Positions 5,461 to 7,407 of a DNA stretch of 7,407 nt are shown here, in pieces. The DNA comes from a bacterium (lineage in GTDB: Bacteria; Spirochaetota; Spirochaetia; Treponematales; Rectinemataceae), in assembly GCA_021813065.1 (NCBI GenBank), contig JAKALZ010000082.1, forward strand, positions 1 through 7,407, written 5' to 3'. The notes under the pieces were generated by a model. That model ran no database searches, had not been told where the DNA came from, and was given only the letters and a program-made list of their open reading frames with translations. The translations under genes were made by a program, and so were the position numbers. Position 1 is the stretch's first letter. Each line of letters opens with the position of its first letter.

Positions 5461-6373
5461 AGTGGGCACCTACCACTCGTACTCTTCCCGCGAGGTCCTT
5501 CCAGGTCCGTGTTTCGCAAAAACCGCGCATCCGTAGAAGCGTCGAGGCTTCCTCAACCTGTGAGGGATCCATTTCCAATAATAGTACACCATCCTTGGAT
5601 AAATATTCAGCACTTCGCGCGATGATCTCGCGGATAAAGTCCAAACCCTCATCTCCCCCGTCGAGCGCGATAAGAGGATCTGTCCAACCGCTCTCAAGGA
5701 GCGCGACAGCTTCTTGTCGCGGGACATAAGGTGGATTCGAGCAGATGATATCGAATTTTCCTTCGATGTGGGCAAAGAGGTCCGATGCAAGAAAAGTGAT
5801 CCGGGCTTCCGGCACGAGACGCGCGGCATTTCTTTTCGCGAGTTCGAGCGCCACGCGAGATATATCCGACGCGGTCACGGTCCACTTAGGACGCTCGGCG
5901 GCGATGCTGATCGCGACCGCGCCGCTCCCCGTGCAGAGGTCGAGCACATAAAGGAAGCCTGGCCGCTCTCCGTCGGGTTCAGCGCGATGGGTGAGCGCCG
6001 CGCGTCTCTCAGAGCCAGGCTCGACGCCTCGAGAGAGCGCCCTCGCGGCAATCGCGTCGCCCGCTTCCAGCGCAGCCTCAACCAGCGCTTCCGTATCCTG
6101 GCGCGGCGAAAGCACCTCGCCGCTCACCAAGAATTCGCGCCCGTAGAACTCCTTGCGCCCGAGGATGTGCGCCACGCTTTCGCCGCGCTGCCGCCTCTCC
6201 GCCATTCGAAAAAAAGCTTCAGGCACATGCTCCGCGCGCTCTGGCAGCATCGCCAAAACCTTCTCCTTTGTCGCGCCGAGACTCTCAGCCAAGAAGAGCA
6301 CCGCGTCGAGAAATGGTGTGTCGCTTGTCGTGAAGCGCGCCGCGCTTTCACGGAGCTGCTCTCGATATGTCAT
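5453..6373 (-). CDS. prmC: Peptide chain release factor N5-glutamine methyltransferase PrmC (HemK)
   Basis: SAM-dependent methyltransferase that methylates the glutamine of the GGQ motif in RF1 and RF2, improving peptide release. The N-terminal helical domain (residues about 1-75, ending in [15 protein letters not shown]) and the [10 protein letters not shown] linker are characteristic. The Rossmann domain shows SAM motif [12 protein letters not shown] (145-155) and the substrate-glutamine-binding NPPY at 213-216 (5726-5737), the family signature, followed by EPL-like [13 protein letters not shown]. It is 306 residues, somewhat longer than the roughly 280 usual, because of about 33 extra residues (about 106-138; Arg, Glu, Gly and Ala rich) between the PRQDTE helix and motif I. 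The ATG overlaps the prfA stop as ATGA, so translation is probably coupled to prfA, whose product is its substrate. It overlaps the RelA/SpoT gene at its other end. Function is secure. Confidence 0.96.
   Translation of the reverse strand: MTYREQLRESAARFTTSDTPFLDAVLFLAESLGATKEKVLAMLPERAEHVPEAFFRMAERRQRGESVAHILGRKEFYGREFLVSGEVLSPRQDTEALVEAALEAGDAIAARALSRGVEPGSERRAALTHRAEPDGERPGFLYVLDLCTGSGAVAISIAAERPKWTVTASDISRVALELAKRNAARLVPEARITFLASDLFAHIEGKFDIICSNPPYVPRQEAVALLESGWTDPLIALDGGDEGLDFIREIIARSAEYLSKDGVLLLEMDPSQVEEASTLLRMRGFCETRTWKDLAGRVRVVGAHYG
5467..5471 (-). promoter_or_regulatory. Ribosome binding site of the RelA/SpoT gene
   Basis: AGGTG on the minus strand lies six bases before ATG 5460. It decides the start in favour of that ATG over the upstream in-frame GTG at 5469, which overlaps this site. 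It lies inside the 3' end of prmC, so ribosomes finishing prmC would pass over it and could reinitiate. Confidence 0.6.
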
Positions 6374-7407
6374 GCGGGCTCGCGCTCGATGCTCTCCATA
6401 CTCTGCTCGCGGTGCCAGGTCACGAGGGCATCGAGAAGTTCGTCGAGCTCTCCCTCCATAATGAGATCGAGTTTGTAGAGGGTGAGATTGATCCGATGAT
6501 CGGTGAGGCGGTTCTGCGGAAAATTGTAAGTGCGGATACGTTCCGAACGGTCACCAGTACCGACCTGGCTGCGGCGCTCAGCCGATCGCTCGGCCTGACG
6601 CTTCTGGTCTTCGATCTCAAAGAGTCGCGCCCGGAGAATGCGCATGGCCTTGGCCTTGTTCTTGATCTGGCTCTTTTCGTCCTGACAGTGGACCACGATG
6701 CCTGTGGGAAGGTGCGTGATGCGCACCGCGGAGTCGGTGGTGTTGACGCTCTGGCCACCGGGGCCGGAGGAACGCATCACATCGATGCGGAGCTCGTCGG
6801 GTTTGATCTCGATTTCGGTCTCTTCCATTTCGGGGAGCACGGCGACCGTTACGGCGCTCGTATGGATACGTCCTGAGTTTTCGGTGGCGGGCACGCGCTG
6901 CACCCTGTGAACGCCGGACTCGCTCCTGAGGCGTTCGTAGGCGGCATCCCCGGCGATCGAAAAAATGATCTCCTTCATTCCGCCGAGCTCCGTCTCGCTC
7001 ATGCTCATAACCTCGAGCTTCCACTTCCGCCCGTCGGCGTACCTCGTGTACATGCGGTAGAGATCGGCCGCGAAGAGCGCCGCCTCCTCGCCGCCCGTAC
7101 CGGCGCGTATTTCCATGATGACCGCCTTGTCGGCAAGGGGGTCGCGAGGCATCAGGAGTTCCTTGAGCGTAGCGTTCGCGCGCTCCGCCTGCTGGCGTAG
7201 CTCAGTTAACTCCGTCTCGGCGAGCTCGCGGAGCGCTTCTTCGCTTGCCTCGCGCAGAAGCTCCTCGGTCTCGTAGATTGAGCGCGCGATACCTCGCGCC
7301 TCATCGTACGCGGCGATCATTTCGGAGGCGCGGGCCCGCTCTTTCATGAGCTCGCGATACTTCTGCTGGTCCCGGGCAAGCTCAGGATTGGCGATGAGTC
7401 CGTCTAT
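6370..7407 (-). CDS. prfA: Peptide chain release factor 1 (RF1), N-terminus cut by window edge
   Basis: Class I release factor that reads UAA and UAG at the ribosomal A site and triggers peptidyl-tRNA hydrolysis. It shows the RF1-specific stop-codon tripeptide PAT in [10 protein letters not shown] (codons 6883-6891), not the SPF of RF2, and the catalytic GGQ in [17 protein letters not shown] (6751-6759). Other family blocks are [25 protein letters not shown], the [14 protein letters not shown] helix and the C-terminal [15 protein letters not shown]. The frame stays open to the right edge ([20 protein letters not shown] precedes the first visible Met, 7347). That Met is internal: about 345 residues are visible and RF1 is usually about 355-360, so only some 10-15 N-terminal residues are missing. 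The stop overlaps the prmC start by four bases, and it is the first visible gene of the prfA-prmC-relA chain; the promoter is outside the window. Nothing in the motifs looks altered. Confidence 0.98.
   Translation of the reverse strand: MDGLIANPELARDQQKYRELMKERARASEMIAAYDEARGIARSIYETEELLREASEEALRELAETELTELRQQAERANATLKELLMPRDPLADKAVIMEIRAGTGGEEAALFAADLYRMYTRYADGRKWKLEVMSMSETELGGMKEIIFSIAGDAAYERLRSESGVHRVQRVPATENSGRIHTSAVTVAVLPEMEETEIEIKPDELRIDVMRSSGPGGQSVNTTDSAVRITHLPTGIVVHCQDEKSQIKNKAKAMRILRARLFEIEDQKRQAERSAERRSQVGTGDRSERIRTYNFPQNRLTDHRINLTLYKLDLIMEGELDELLDALVTWHREQSMESIEREPA

Noticed and set aside
5714..6478. Open frame of 254 codons on the plus strand
   Set aside because: Antisense to prmC and the end of prfA, both certain by motif. 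The translation is Arg/Ser/Ala-rich with no fold-like pattern.
6367..6876. Open frame of 169 codons on the plus strand
   Set aside because: It is the antisense shadow of prfA codons including the GGQ region, with no independent support.

Overview
The window is compact bacterial chromosomal DNA, GC-rich and densely coding. It carries six protein genes: four housekeeping genes on the minus strand and a two-gene plus-strand pair between them. I see no rRNA, tRNA, CRISPR array, transposase or phage gene. The organism is Gram-negative-like, because one product has a Sec signal peptide and an export-type mature domain. The M24 peptidase subtype (FRQDSS N-terminal motif, LLDAGAE-type metal site) and the gene set would fit a spirochaete (Treponema/Rectinema-like) or a related didermal phylum. 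That placement is a weak inference from protein style, not a demonstrated assignment.

Layout from left to right. (1) 1-1072, minus: an aminopeptidase P (Xaa-Pro aminopeptidase, M24B), truncated by the left window edge within its C-terminal catalytic half. (2) 1073-1253: a divergent regulatory region. On the minus strand it holds a strong sigma-70-like promoter placed so that the peptidase mRNA would be leaderless. On the plus strand it holds a perfect TATAAT box and a small dyad/direct-repeat cluster, a plausible operator. (3) 1254-1613, plus: a small XRE-type helix-turn-helix protein, overlapping by 4 nt with (4) 1610-3109, plus: a secreted M16-fold (pitrilysin-like) protein whose zinc-binding HxxEH motif has become TxxEY, so it is probably catalytically dead. 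(5) 3110-3228: a short convergent intergenic spacer with a two-copy 25-bp tandem repeat and a small hairpin. (6) 3229-7407, minus: an overlapping chain read right to left, prfA (RF1, 5' end cut by the right edge), prmC (RF1/RF2 glutamine methyltransferase) and a long RelA/SpoT homologue.

The right-hand genes form a coherent unit for translation termination and the stringent response. PrmC methylates the GGQ glutamine of the release factor encoded just upstream of it, and the third gene makes (p)ppGpp. The genes overlap (4 nt and 8 nt), so they are likely co-transcribed and translationally coupled. The most unusual protein feature is in the RelA/SpoT homologue. Its (p)ppGpp hydrolase (HD) domain carries an extra low-complexity segment of about 55 residues directly after the HD dyad and has lost equivalents of residues needed for hydrolysis, while the synthetase residues and the regulatory domains look intact. 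The neighbouring PrmC also has an extra segment of about 33 residues before its SAM-binding motif. The left-hand pair (HTH regulator plus inactive exported M16 protein) is the least explained part of the window.
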